Source: Thermoplasmata archaeon (lineage in GTDB: Archaea; Thermoplasmatota; Thermoplasmata; Lutacidiplasmatales; UBA184). From it: a stretch of DNA of 7,730 nucleotides. The stretch's first letter is position 1. Each line of letters opens with the position of its first letter. The notes beneath the pieces were generated by a model. That model was not told the DNA's origin. It searched no databases and saw only the letters and a program-made list of their open reading frames with translations. The stretch spans positions 1 through 7,730 of the forward strand of contig JAKIVW010000089.1 of NCBI GenBank assembly GCA_022750355.1. Direction: 5' to 3'. A program made the translations under genes and the position numbers. This document shows positions 1 to 4,716 of this stretch, one piece after another.

Positions 1-284
1 ATCCCTCCGGAGGACGGATCTATCTGATCCAGGACAACCTCTCCACGCACACCACGCCGGCGGCGGTGGCCGCGGCGCGACGGCTGAAGATCACCTTCGT
101 ACCGACACCGACCAACGCCAGCCACCTGAACCCGATCGAGACCCACTTCCGAACCATCCGTCGGTGGTCCTTCACCGGGTCGAATCACACCGACTGGGGC
201 GAGGCGAAGGAAGCACTCCGCCTCGCCCTTCGACGGCTCAACCGGATCCACTGTGTGACGAATTCACGCCCCGCACTCCGCTGA
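1..284 (+). CDS. IS630-family transposase, C-terminal fragment (runs in from left edge)
   Basis: The reading frame is open from base 3 to the TGA at 282-284, and the 5' part lies outside the window. The fragment is the end of a DDE-type transposase of the IS630 group, which cuts and joins element ends. Two of the three catalytic acidic residues are visible: Asp in the motif IQDNLSTH (about the 11th visible residue) and Glu in NPIETHF, with 34 residues between them. That spacing fits the DD34E type of the IS630/Tc1 superfamily. The stretch PTNASHLNPIETHF is a typical family signature. The C-terminal end, after an Ala/Leu/Arg-rich helix, appears complete. No terminal inverted repeat could be assigned because the left end is missing. 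The internal ATG/GTG starts are not the true start. Family call is confident; whether the element is still active cannot be judged. Confidence 0.9.
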   Translation, partial: PSGGRIYLIQDNLSTHTTPAAVAAARRLKITFVPTPTNASHLNPIETHFRTIRRWSFTGSNHTDWGEAKEALRLALRRLNRIHCVTNSRPALR

Positions 285-458
285 TGGACGCGGCACTAGC
301 TCGGGGCCCGCGACCAAGCGGCAGAACCCAGCCCATCCGAGGGGCGTGCGCCGGAGCGTCCGGCACCCCCCTCCGCCAGAAGGTCGGGTGAACGACTAAT
401 CTGGGCTGAGTGCTCGGGAGACGAGCGGTCATCGTGGGGGAGTCGAACCATTCTGTGA

Positions 459-473
459 TGTCGACCTCCGACA
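459..473. promoter_or_regulatory. Inverted repeat, candidate operator of the toxin-antitoxin pair
   Basis: TGTCG (459-463) and CGACA (469-473) are exact inverted half-sites separated by five bases. They lie just upstream of the TATA-like box of the antitoxin gene. Toxin-antitoxin operons are commonly autorepressed by an antitoxin bound to such a repeat, so this is a reasonable operator. The link to the antitoxin is inference from position. The right half, with flanks CCTCCGACAC (466-475), recurs at 1161-1170 downstream of the toxin gene. Confidence 0.4.
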
Positions 474-480
474 CATAAGG

Positions 481-490
481 TATAATTATA
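481..490 (+). promoter_or_regulatory. TATA-like promoter box for the antitoxin-toxin operon
   Basis: TATAATTATA is the most AT-rich decamer in this GC-rich neighbourhood. Its centre is about 33 bases before the ATG at 518. With the usual archaeal spacing of about 26 bases from box to transcription start, the transcript would begin near 511, giving an almost leaderless mRNA. The same string contains a bacterial-type -10 sequence (TATAAT), so it does not by itself prove an archaeon. Confidence 0.55.
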
Positions 491-517
491 AGCACCACTG
501 AAATAATGGTAGATGTA

Positions 518-748
518 ATGAGCGCAAGCCGAATGACCAGCATCCCCGTGCACTCCGAGGTGCTCCGGGAACTCCAAGCGAGGAAGACCGGCGGAAAGAC
601 CTGGGACGAGTTCCTGCTCCAGCTGCTGGAGGAGTACGACCCTCCGGAGTGGCTGGCGGAGCTGGAGTCGCGCAGAAAAAGAGGGCGTTGGCTCCCCGCG
701 GGCGAGCTCGATAGAGTCCACGAGCAGCTTCGGCTGCGAGGAAAGTGA
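518..748 (+). CDS. Antitoxin of a RelE-type toxin-antitoxin pair (VapB/RelB-like, putative)
   Basis: A 76-residue basic/acidic protein with no signal peptide or membrane segment. The N-terminal part (TSIPVHSEVLRELQ, residues 7-20) looks like a short beta strand followed by a helix. Next comes a GKTWDEFLLQLLEE segment (about 26-39), as in small ribbon-helix-helix antitoxins of archaea, then a charged helical tail that would wrap the toxin. Its expected job is to neutralise the downstream toxin and repress its own promoter. The start at 518 is preferred because a TATA-like box at 481-490 puts transcription start near 511; an in-frame ATG at 506 would probably lie upstream of it, and 533 is also possible. 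The stop is three bases before the toxin's GTG, the tight spacing expected of such pairs. The role rests mainly on size, context and the N-terminal pattern. Confidence 0.7.
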   Translation: MSASRMTSIPVHSEVLRELQARKTGGKTWDEFLLQLLEEYDPPEWLAELESRRKRGRWLPAGELDRVHEQLRLRGK

Positions 749-751
749 TCG

Positions 752-1054
752 GTGCCCACCCGATACATCCCCCACGAGCGGGCCAAGGGGGAATTCGCCA
801 AACTCCCCCCCGATATTCGCGAGGAGTTCCTGTACGCGATTCGGGGGCTTCTCTTCCAACCATTCCAACCGGGGCCTGGATACTGGGTCAAGGAACTCTC
901 GGGCCACCCAGGGCTTTGGCGACTGAGGCTCTCTTCATTCCGCCGCGTAAGGATGTACTACTCCGTGGACGGAGACACGCTCAGAATCTACGGATTCGGG
1001 CCTCGCGAAGGATTCTATGCTCGGCTCCGTCAGACCGACCGACTCCACCGATAG
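752..1054 (+). CDS. RelE/ParE-superfamily toxin
   Basis: A 100-residue protein starting at GTG 752, three bases after the antitoxin stop. The fold pattern is RelE/ParE-like: an N-terminal helical hairpin (about residues 9-34, with KLPPDIREEF), then the core KELSGHPGLWRLRL (47-60), FRRVRMYY (63-70), a strand around DTLRIYGF, and a C-terminal PREGFY (84-89). In ribosome-dependent RelE mRNA cleavers the Arg/Lys and aromatic residues of these strands are the active groups. Here R57, R59, R65, R67, R85 and Y89 are candidates. ParE relatives target gyrase instead, and the sequence alone does not decide between the two. The usual 'HR..Y' ending is 'PREGFY', as in many archaeal RelE proteins. Translational coupling to the antitoxin is likely because no separate promoter is visible. 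Confidence 0.85.
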   Translation: MPTRYIPHERAKGEFAKLPPDIREEFLYAIRGLLFQPFQPGPGYWVKELSGHPGLWRLRLSSFRRVRMYYSVDGDTLRIYGFGPREGFYARLRQTDRLHR

Positions 1055-1129
1055 TCTGCAGCGCTAAGGACGCCCTCGCGTGGCCGAGAGGGGTCGGGAA
1101 AACCGGCCGGGAATCCCTCCGCCGACAGC

Positions 1130-1166
1130 GGATTTGAACCCCCGAGGGGTTCGAATACCACCTCCG
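1130..1166. repeat. T-arm-like palindromic repeat, copy 1
   Basis: The left arm GGATTTGAACCCC (1130-1142) and right arm GGGGTTCGAATACC (1146-1159) form a near-perfect hairpin with a three-base loop. The right arm reads like a tRNA T-arm (GGTTCGAAT). The order 'GATTTGAACCC, short spacer, GGTTC-AAT-CCACCT-CCG' is shared with the copy at 3071-3106. Both copies are also followed by TTCG and CCGAAC within about 25 bases. Confidence 0.6.
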
Positions 1167-1299
1167 ACACCTTTCGCCGAACTCTCTACGAGAAGTAATG
1201 GCGTTTGACCTTCCGTGTGTTCGGGAAATCAGGCGGGCGGGCGCCTCTCTGGAAGGGGGTGGTCTGTCGACAGTGGGGGTGCGTCCGAAGTACTAGGTC

Positions 1300-1332
1300 C
1301 GGTTCCCCCGAGATGGGGGTATTCACGAACCG
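1300..1332. terminator. Compound hairpin just past the AhpD-like stop codon
   Basis: The inner stem CCCCC/GGGGG (1305-1309 with 1315-1319) has a five-base loop. The outer stem CGGTT/AACCG (1300-1304 with 1328-1332) is separated from it by an asymmetric bulge. It lies 17 bases beyond the minus-strand stop at 1349, so it would be at the 3' end of that transcript. There is no T tract on the minus strand, so a role as terminator or 3'-end stabiliser is inference. Confidence 0.3.
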
Positions 1333-1348
1333 CGGCGCCCTTTGCGGT

Positions 1349-1861
1349 TCAGCCTTTGTTCTTCGCAGCCCATTCCTTAGCTGAGTTGGCATCCCAATCC
1401 GGCGCGCCCTGCCGGGTGGTGACGTTGATACGATTGTAGAGATTCTGGATCGCGATCCCGAGTACGAGGAACGCTAGCTCCCGTTCCTGGAAGTGGCGCG
1501 CCGCCTCCTCCCAAACAGTGTCGGGCACGGGGTCCGAGCGGTCGCTCAAGCGCGTCTCTGCCTCTGCTAGGGCGAGGGCCGCACGTTCCGGTGCCGTGAA
1601 TAGCGGCGATTCCCTCCACGCCGAGACGGCGAGGAGCCGCTCGTCGGTCTCTCCAAGCTGCTTCAGTTGCCAACAACTGGCCGTTAGACAGTTGGCGCAA
1701 CCGTTCAGCTGACTCGCCCGGAGCATGGCCAATGAGACCGCTCGCGCGGGTGGGCCTTTCAACTGGCTCAGTAGCTGCCCGAGCCCCTGCAACGGAGCCA
1801 TGGCCTCAGGAATGATCATCGCGGGGTTCTTCAGTCGGCTTTTGGGCGTCACTGTGGACAT
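1349..1861 (-). CDS. AhpD-like / carboxymuconolactone decarboxylase family protein
   Basis: A 170-residue, all-helical cytoplasmic protein of the AhpD-like fold, whose members act as alkylhydroperoxidases, disulfide reductants or decarboxylases. The family core is clear: RASQLNGCANCLTAS (about 48-62), then LGETDERLLAVSAWRESPLFTAPERAALALAEA (69-101), and ARHFQERELAFLVLGIAIQNLYNRINV (121-147). The redox pair is Cys55-Cys58. The histidine that normally follows in CxxCxxxH is replaced by Ser62, with an extra Cys at 63, so peroxidase proton relay may be altered. Start ATG 1861 is preferred because it gives the usual short lead into RLKNPAMIIP and has GGAG six bases upstream; ATGs at 1867 and 1873 are alternatives. 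It diverges from the ArsR/AHSA1 pair and probably shares its control region. Substrate unknown. Confidence 0.85.
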   Translation of the reverse strand: MSTVTPKSRLKNPAMIIPEAMAPLQGLGQLLSQLKGPPARAVSLAMLRASQLNGCANCLTASCWQLKQLGETDERLLAVSAWRESPLFTAPERAALALAEAETRLSDRSDPVPDTVWEEAARHFQERELAFLVLGIAIQNLYNRINVTTRQGAPDWDANSAKEWAAKNKG

Positions 1862-1888
1862 TGCCATCTCCATTCGCTCCCTGCGCGA

Positions 1889-1904
1889 TGGCTCGCGCGA
1901 GCCA
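1889..1904. promoter_or_regulatory. Perfect 16-base palindrome in the divergent promoter
   Basis: TGGCTCGCGCGAGCCA is a perfect palindrome. It lies about 30 bases downstream of the minus-strand TATA-like box, so it overlaps the predicted transcription start of the AhpD-like gene. ArsR-family repressors bind imperfect palindromes of this size, and an ArsR gene starts about 150 bases away. Operator function is inference from position and symmetry. Confidence 0.45.
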
Positions 1905-1920
1905 AGCCATAACCACATTG

Positions 1921-1929
1921 GTATATACT
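1921..1929 (-). promoter_or_regulatory. TATA-like box for the AhpD-like gene
   Basis: On the minus strand the sequence reads AGTATATACC, an AT-rich island in GC-rich surroundings. It is 50-60 bases upstream of the candidate start codons. That predicts a short leader of about 25-40 bases carrying the GGAG ribosome-binding sequences. Confidence 0.45.
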
Positions 1930-2016
1930 GTACTGCCGTCAAACATGGACCCAACCAAAGGGGTTCTTACACCGACAGGATGTTGATACCTGGTAAGCCA
2001 GCGAGGCAGGGGTTGG

Positions 2017-2025
2017 CTAATTAAT
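2017..2025 (+). promoter_or_regulatory. TATA-like box for the ArsR-AHSA1 operon
   Basis: CTAATTAAT is centred about 32 bases before ATG 2053. With standard archaeal spacing, transcription would start about six bases before that ATG, giving a near-leaderless mRNA. It also argues against the upstream in-frame ATG at 2035, which would lie before the transcript start. Confidence 0.45.
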
Positions 2026-2052
2026 GCGTTCGTTATGCGCCATCGATCCAGC

Positions 2053-2388
2053 ATGGAACGAGATGTGTTCTCGGCCCTGGCGGACCCGACTCGTCGGCAA
2101 GTGCTCGACCTGCTCACCCGCAGGGAACGAGCGGCGGGCGAGCTAGGGCGGGCCTTCCCGCAGATCAGCCAACCGGGGATGTCACGCCATCTGAGGGTCC
2201 TTCGCGAAGCCGGATTGGTGCAGGTGCGCCAAGAGCGCCAGCATCGGTACTACTCACTTCGGTCCGAGCGGTTGGCAGAAGTCGACGCGTGGATCTCCAA
2301 GTACCGAGGCTTCTGGGGGACCGAGTTGGACTCCCTCGAGGCCTATTTGGATGGCTCGAAGCCGGCCGCCCGAGAGAAGCGAACATGA
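2053..2388 (+). CDS. ArsR-family winged-helix transcriptional repressor
   Basis: An 111-residue DNA-binding protein. The N-terminal segment MERDVFSALADPTRRQVLDLL (1-21) is the classic ArsR opening helix pair. The recognition region ISQPGMSRHLRVLREAGLV (38-56) is followed by the wing RQERQHRYYSL (59-69). The C-terminal part WISKYRGFWGTELDSLEAYL (80-99) matches the ArsR subgroup usually paired with AHSA1 proteins. There is no cysteine at all, so it is not a thiolate metal sensor. Start 2053 is chosen from the TATA position and family length. The stop overlaps the next gene's start as ATGA, so the two are translationally coupled. It probably represses this operon, and possibly the divergent AhpD-like gene, through the 1889-1904 palindrome. 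Ligand unknown. Confidence 0.9.
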   Translation: MERDVFSALADPTRRQVLDLLTRRERAAGELGRAFPQISQPGMSRHLRVLREAGLVQVRQERQHRYYSLRSERLAEVDAWISKYRGFWGTELDSLEAYLDGSKPAAREKRT

Positions 2389-2927
2389 CCGAAACCCCGC
2401 CTCAGGGTACGCACCCCGGAGAGGTGGGGGGCCCCGGAATCCTCGAGGTGGACCAAGAGAAGGCGAGCATCGTCCTCCGACGCGTGCTTCGTCATCCCAT
2501 CGAAGACGTGTGGTCGGCCGTCACCGACCCGAAGAAGGTCGAGGTTTGGTTCATGGTCAAAGTGACCCGCGAAGAATTACCGGGAGGACGACTGACAATG
2601 GAACACCCGAATGGGGTTCACGCCACCGGGCGAGTGTTGAAATGGCGTCCCCCCCGCACCTACGAGTACGAGTGGAACTTGCCACCCGGGCCCAACCAAC
2701 CCAAGGGAGAGACTTCCACCGTTCGCTGGGAGTTGAGCCCCGCCGAGGGGGGGACTTTGCTGGTCATGACCCACCGGAAACTAACTCGCCCGACGGCGGA
2801 GATCTTCGTACGGGGGGTCAGCGTCTTTCTCGACCGACTGTCCGCCCAAATGGACGGGACACCCCTGCCCGAGCCTCCCTGGCTTGCGCAAGTTCGCAGT
2901 TCCGACGGCCCGGTTCGAAAACCGTGA
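2385..2927 (+). CDS. AHSA1/SRPBCC-domain protein
   Basis: A 180-residue soluble protein with a START/Bet v1-like helix-grip fold. After a Gly/Pro-rich leader of about 20 residues, the domain begins at VLRRVLRHPIEDVWSAVTDP (30-49) and continues with VEVWFMV (52-58). Strands around GGRLTME, GRVLKWRPPRTYEYEWN and STVRWELSP follow, and the long C-terminal helix lies around EIFVRGVSVFLDRLSAQM. The fold encloses a hydrophobic cavity, and members bind small hydrophobic ligands or assist Hsp90. Stand-alone members next to ArsR repressors are common, but their substrates are mostly unknown. ATG 2385 overlaps the ArsR stop. The C-terminal tail (PWLAQVRSSDGPVRKP) is unstructured. The family call is strong; a specific function cannot be given. 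Confidence 0.88.
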   Translation: MTETPPQGTHPGEVGGPGILEVDQEKASIVLRRVLRHPIEDVWSAVTDPKKVEVWFMVKVTREELPGGRLTMEHPNGVHATGRVLKWRPPRTYEYEWNLPPGPNQPKGETSTVRWELSPAEGGTLLVMTHRKLTRPTAEIFVRGVSVFLDRLSAQMDGTPLPEPPWLAQVRSSDGPVRKP

Positions 2928-2984
2928 TCTAACCACAGGGTTGTTCAAACGTGGGTTCCGGCCGACCGCCGGCCTCTTGCAGGG

Positions 2985-3012
2985 GAGGGGAACATTCCGT
3001 GATGTCCCCCTC
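2985..3012. other. Stem-loop 58 bases after the AHSA1 stop
   Basis: GAGGGG (2985-2990) plus ACAT (2992-2995) pair with ATGT (3002-3005) plus CCCCTC (3007-3012). This makes a ten-pair stem with one A/C mismatch and a six-base loop TCCGTG. It may protect or define the 3' end of the ArsR-AHSA1 transcript, with the T run at 3051-3055 as a possible stop signal. Function is inferred. Confidence 0.4.
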
Positions 3013-3070
3013 GGACATTTTCCGTCGATCTCACACCGAGAGTCTGTGACTTTTTGCCGCTCATGTGTAA

Positions 3071-3106
3071 GATTTGAACCCTCGGTGGTTCAATTCCACC
3101 TTCCGG
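3071..3106. repeat. T-arm-like palindromic repeat, copy 2
   Basis: GGTGG-TTCAATT-CCACC (3084-3100) is a perfect five-pair, seven-base-loop T-arm with the invariant TTC and a C after the loop. A second, mutually exclusive hairpin pairs TTGAACC (3074-3080) with GGTTCAA (3087-3093). No acceptor strand matching TTCCGGA is found 60-90 bases upstream, so this is not an intact tRNA gene. Homologous in layout to copy 1. Confidence 0.6.
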
Positions 3107-3259
3107 AAAGGGGTTCGTTGCCGAACGGGTGCAGAGCTTTCCTCGCGGTCGGGTCATCGGCTGCGCGGGCCGCGCAACATGGGCTTTCGGTCGGGAGAAT
3201 GGTCCGTGTTTCCTGCGATGCGGAGAGGTCCGGGAGGTCACGGCTCGTTAGGGTCATGT

Positions 3260-4255
3260 ATGGGTAGGCTCGTCCTCGCGACTGTGCCCGGCGACAAGGT
3301 CTTGGATTGGTTGCTCGAACCCGAGCAGCCGTCGGTCCGTTACCTCGCGTTGACCCAGCTCCTCGGGAAGAAGGAGAGCGACGCGGAGGTCCGCAAGGCC
3401 AAGGCGCGCATCCCCACCACGGGGTGGGTGGCCGACACGCTCGCCCGCCGGAACGCCGCCGGTTGGTGGGAACGGGACAAAGGCTGGATGGAGCCCCGGT
3501 TCACGGCGACCCACTGGACCATGCTCGCGCTGGCCGATCTGGGGGCGACGCGCGCCATCCCGGAGGTGGCCGCGTCGGCGGAGTATTGGATGGCCAAGTC
3601 GCCGCTCGAGGGAGGGGGCGTCGGAGGGTTCGGGAAGGGGAAGGGGCACCACTGCTACACGGCCAACATGGCGCGCGGCCTCCTTCGCCTAGGCTACGAA
3701 GACGATCCCCGGGTCCGCAAGACCCTCGAGTGGCTGGTCCAGACCGCCCACCCGAAGGGGGGCTGGTCCTGCCGTTACGTCAAGAACGGGCCGGCCACGA
3801 GCCGTTCGCTTGACGCGTGGGAGGGGTTAGGCGCCTTCGCCGCGTACCCTCGTTCCAGGTGGAGTCCGGCGATGAAGGCAGTCGTGGAGCGGACTGCCGA
3901 GTACTACCTCGAGCACGAGCTCCACAAACAGGGCGACCGGTACGAGCCATGGTACCGCTTCCACTGGCCCGTGCACTACTACTACGACCTGTTGGTCGGA
4001 ATGGATTGCCTGACCGCGCTCGGCTACGGCAAGGATCCGCGACTGGGATACGCGGTCGGCCTGCTGCGCAAGAAGCAGCGGCCCGATGGAAAGTGGGACC
4101 TCGACGCCTTCCAACCGGATCCCTACCAGGAGTTCGTTGACTGGTTTGCGAAGCACCCCGGGAACTGCCCGCTGCCTCTGACGTTTGAGGCGGAAGCAAA
4201 ACCGAGCAAGATGATTACGCTCCGCGCCCTGATTGTGCTGTCGCGCGTACAGTAG
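3260..4255 (+). CDS. Alpha-toroid protein with prenyltransferase/squalene-oxidase repeats
   Basis: A 331-residue protein, soluble by appearance, built of helical-hairpin repeats like those of terpene cyclases and prenyltransferase beta subunits. Examples are VLDWLLEPEQPSVRYLALTQ (15-34), FTATHWTMLALADLG, HCYTANMARGLLRLGYEDDPRVRKTLEWL, then KGGWSCR and DGKWDLD, which resemble QW/GxxW repeat ends. Conserved His/Cys/Trp/Tyr residues cluster in HHCYTAN, FHWPVHYYYDLL and WSCR. The DxDD acid motif of squalene-hopene cyclases is absent, so ordinary cyclisation is unlikely. Start: ATG 3260 is the first sensible codon before the conserved opening; GTG 3284 is equally plausible and gives a start nearer the first repeat. 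No operon partner is obvious, because a T run and hairpin lie before it. Function unknown beyond the fold. Confidence 0.75.
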   Translation: MGRLVLATVPGDKVLDWLLEPEQPSVRYLALTQLLGKKESDAEVRKAKARIPTTGWVADTLARRNAAGWWERDKGWMEPRFTATHWTMLALADLGATRAIPEVAASAEYWMAKSPLEGGGVGGFGKGKGHHCYTANMARGLLRLGYEDDPRVRKTLEWLVQTAHPKGGWSCRYVKNGPATSRSLDAWEGLGAFAAYPRSRWSPAMKAVVERTAEYYLEHELHKQGDRYEPWYRFHWPVHYYYDLLVGMDCLTALGYGKDPRLGYAVGLLRKKQRPDGKWDLDAFQPDPYQEFVDWFAKHPGNCPLPLTFEAEAKPSKMITLRALIVLSRVQ

Positions 4256-4296
4256 GTACGGGCCGCCCCCCGACCAATGCGACCGGTGCGCCGAAG

Positions 4297-4440
4297 ATGC
4301 CGGGCCTTCCGCCGAGCGAGGGGTATGCTCTCGTCGGAGGGATTGTGGTTCTAGCGGTTCTGGCGGTCCTGGCCGCCGCGCGGCTCCGGCGACGCGGGAC
4401 CGCAGTGCCTCCCCCCGGTGAGTCTCCTCCGCCTCCGTAG
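4297..4440 (+). CDS. Small single-pass membrane protein (47 aa, hypothetical)
   Basis: Too short for most gene callers. The ATG at 4297 opens 47 residues ending in TAG. A polar start (MPGLPPSEGYA) is followed by one hydrophobic helix LVGGIVVLAVLAVLAAA (about 12-28). A cluster RLRRR comes next, then a Pro-rich end (PPPGESPPPP). The charge pattern predicts the C-terminus in the cytoplasm. This is the architecture of the C-terminal anchor of surface proteins in Thermoplasmata-type archaea. It could therefore be a free-standing micro-protein or the surviving tail of a lost surface protein. The frame is open back only to a TGA at 4186, where TNATGAPKMPGLPP would read as stalk-like sequence. No ribosome-binding site or TATA-like box is visible. 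It starts 41 bases after the toroid gene stop. Confidence 0.45.
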   Translation: MPGLPPSEGYALVGGIVVLAVLAVLAAARLRRRGTAVPPPGESPPPP

Positions 4441-4716
4441 CGTCAGACCCCCGCCCCGACGTCCAAGTATCGAGAACCGGTGGACCCGGGGGTGCGCAGG
4501 ACCCGCGTCTCGAATTCCATCGTCCGATAGATTGGTCCGTCCCGTGACGGGCGGGTCAGCACTTCGGATCGAATCGATCTGTAACGACGGACATCGGTGG
4601 GGAGTTCGCCTCGCGGCGGAAGCGATGGGACGCTGGAACGCCCGGTATTTGCGCCGTTTTATTCCCCCGGGGGGGTTCAAATTCCCCCTGCGGCCCCGAT
4701 CCGCCGGATCGTCCCC
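4441..4716. other. Gap before the convergent methyltransferase
   Basis: No coding region supported. A long plus-strand frame that starts here and continues to 5254 is the shadow of the methyltransferase on the opposite strand. The only structured piece I see is T-arm-like repeat copy 3 at 4661-4696. Confidence 0.5.
4661..4696. repeat. T-arm-like palindromic repeat, copy 3 (diverged)
   Basis: GGGGG (4671-4675), TTCAAATT loop, CCCCC (4684-4688) makes a T-arm-like hairpin with an eight-base loop. The left side (ATTCCCCC, 4661-4668) can instead pair with the G run, giving the same two-alternative-hairpin layout as copies 1 and 2. The right arm aligns with copy 2 (GGTTCAA-TTCC-CCT-CGG). The left arm has diverged more. 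Confidence 0.45.

Larger units (their letters stand above)
1055..1348. other. Gap between convergent toxin and AhpD-like genes
   Basis: No convincing coding region. It holds a hairpin GGTCGG-GAAAA-CCGGCC (1092-1108), a T-arm-like palindromic repeat (1130-1166), a perfect 10-base palindrome CTGTCGACAG (1264-1273) and a compound hairpin next to the AhpD-like stop (1300-1332). The segment TGGCCGAGAGG (1081-1091) resembles the D-arm of class II (Leu/Ser) tRNAs, but no matching acceptor or anticodon arms could be paired. Confidence 0.6.
2928..3259. other. Gene-free gap with hairpin, T run and repeat copy 2
   Basis: About 330 bases lie between the AHSA1 gene and the toroid gene. I see a strong hairpin (2985-3012), a short T run (TTTTT, 3051-3055) that could end archaeal transcription, and T-arm-like repeat copy 2 (3071-3106). 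The reading frame of the next gene is open back to 3074, but the extra N-terminal residues are Arg/Gly/Ser-rich and begin inside the repeat, so I treat them as non-coding. No clear TATA-like box for the next gene was found. Confidence 0.55.

Noticed and set aside
238..907. Minus-strand frames over the toxin-antitoxin region (217, 203 and 125 codons)
   Set aside because: They overlap each other and the real plus-strand pair, and have shadow-type composition without recognisable motifs.
3057..3107. Intact tRNA gene ending at the copy 2 T-arm
   Set aside because: No 5' acceptor strand complementary to TTCCGGA, no D-arm and no anticodon arm at the right distances.
3074..3259. N-terminal extension of the toroid gene back to 3074
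   Set aside because: It would add 62 Arg/Gly/Ser-rich residues with no family similarity and starts inside repeat copy 2; ATG 3260 or GTG 3284 fits the conserved opening.
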